A stretch of DNA of 64,000 nucleotides from Saccopteryx bilineata. Its lineage: Eukaryota > Chordata > Mammalia > Chiroptera > Emballonuridae. Made by a program: the position numbers and the translations under genes. The stretch is from NCBI RefSeq assembly GCF_036850765.1, contig NC_089493.1:299204349-299268348 (forward strand), read 5' to 3'. Under the pieces are notes generated by a model. It saw nothing but the letters and a program-made list of their open reading frames with translations. It did no database searches and was not told the origin of the DNA. This document shows positions 63,893-64,000 of the stretch, piece after piece (within the stretch, counting starts at the first letter, position 1; every line of letters starts with the position of its first letter).

Positions 63893-64000
63893 GGCTCTGG
63901 CCGGTTGGCTCCGCGGTAGAGCGTCGGCCTGGCGTGCGGGGGACCGGGGTTCGATTCCCGGCCAGGGCACATAGGAGAAGCGCCCATCTGCTTCTCCACC
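63893..64000 (+). mobile_element. Ves-like SINE, long variant (A), 5' part cut by window edge
   Basis: CTCTGGCCGGTTGGCTCCGC head, GGTTCGATTCCCGG box B, GAGAAGCGCCCATCTGC body. It starts directly at the outer end of the foldback arm. Confidence 0.93.

Overview
This is nuclear DNA of a mammal, almost certainly a bat. The main evidence is many copies of tRNA-derived Ves-type SINEs, in three length and sequence variants. They carry RNA polymerase III box A and box B motifs, A-rich tails and, in most intact copies, target-site duplications. Other mammalian repeats are present: L1 3' ends, MaLR/MLT1-like solo LTRs, a MIR, Tigger/MER2-like remnants and several hAT elements. The Ves type points to a yangochiropteran bat. 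An emballonurid-like lineage is only a guess from memory of SINE variants.

I found no protein-coding gene, rRNA, real tRNA gene or CRISPR array that I can support. The long open frames come from tandem repeats whose units lack stop codons (CAGA/CAGG, CATC, and 34-, 60- and 81-bp units) or from antisense SINE and LTR sequence. The window is GC-rich and CpG-rich, with long G/C runs and many minisatellites. That texture is typical of subtelomeric or gene-poor GC-rich mammalian sequence. Short AT-rich, homeobox-motif-rich islands inside the GC-rich background look like conserved noncoding enhancers and suggest a developmental regulatory landscape. This is inference from texture, with no alignment behind it.

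Layout. 0-9 kb: a truncated SINE, an LTR, a 0.8-kb CAGA/CAGG tract, a (CG)n tract, an AT-rich island, an L1 remnant and paired SINEs. 9-13 kb: a CpG-rich block, a 406-bp uninterrupted polypyrimidine tract, an L1 end and a 71-bp minisatellite with higher-order structure. 13.5-22 kb: a 650-bp tandem duplication containing a SINE, an LTR split by an L1, more LTRs and SINEs. 22.3-24.1 kb: a 34-bp minisatellite. 25-32 kb: two adjacent SINEs, a triplicated enhancer-like segment with an inverted partner, an LTR with a 47-bp array, and a hAT nested in a Tigger. 33-36.5 kb: a 60-bp CA-rich minisatellite and a CATC array with 222-bp higher-order units. 37-49 kb: SINEs, an 81-bp minisatellite in an L1 tail, an LTR, a MIR, a second CATC array, two hAT copies and a TATC array. 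49-64 kb: candidate conserved elements, an L1 split by a SINE, a SINE cluster, a second LTR carrying the same 47-bp array, a SPIN-like hAT inside an L1, a Tigger split by a SINE, and a foldback element at the right end.

The most interesting points are these. The long Ves SINE carries a near-consensus CTCF core. The same 47-bp segment has expanded separately in two opposite LTRs. An AT-rich island has been triplicated almost without divergence. A SPIN-like transposon belongs to a family known for horizontal transfer.
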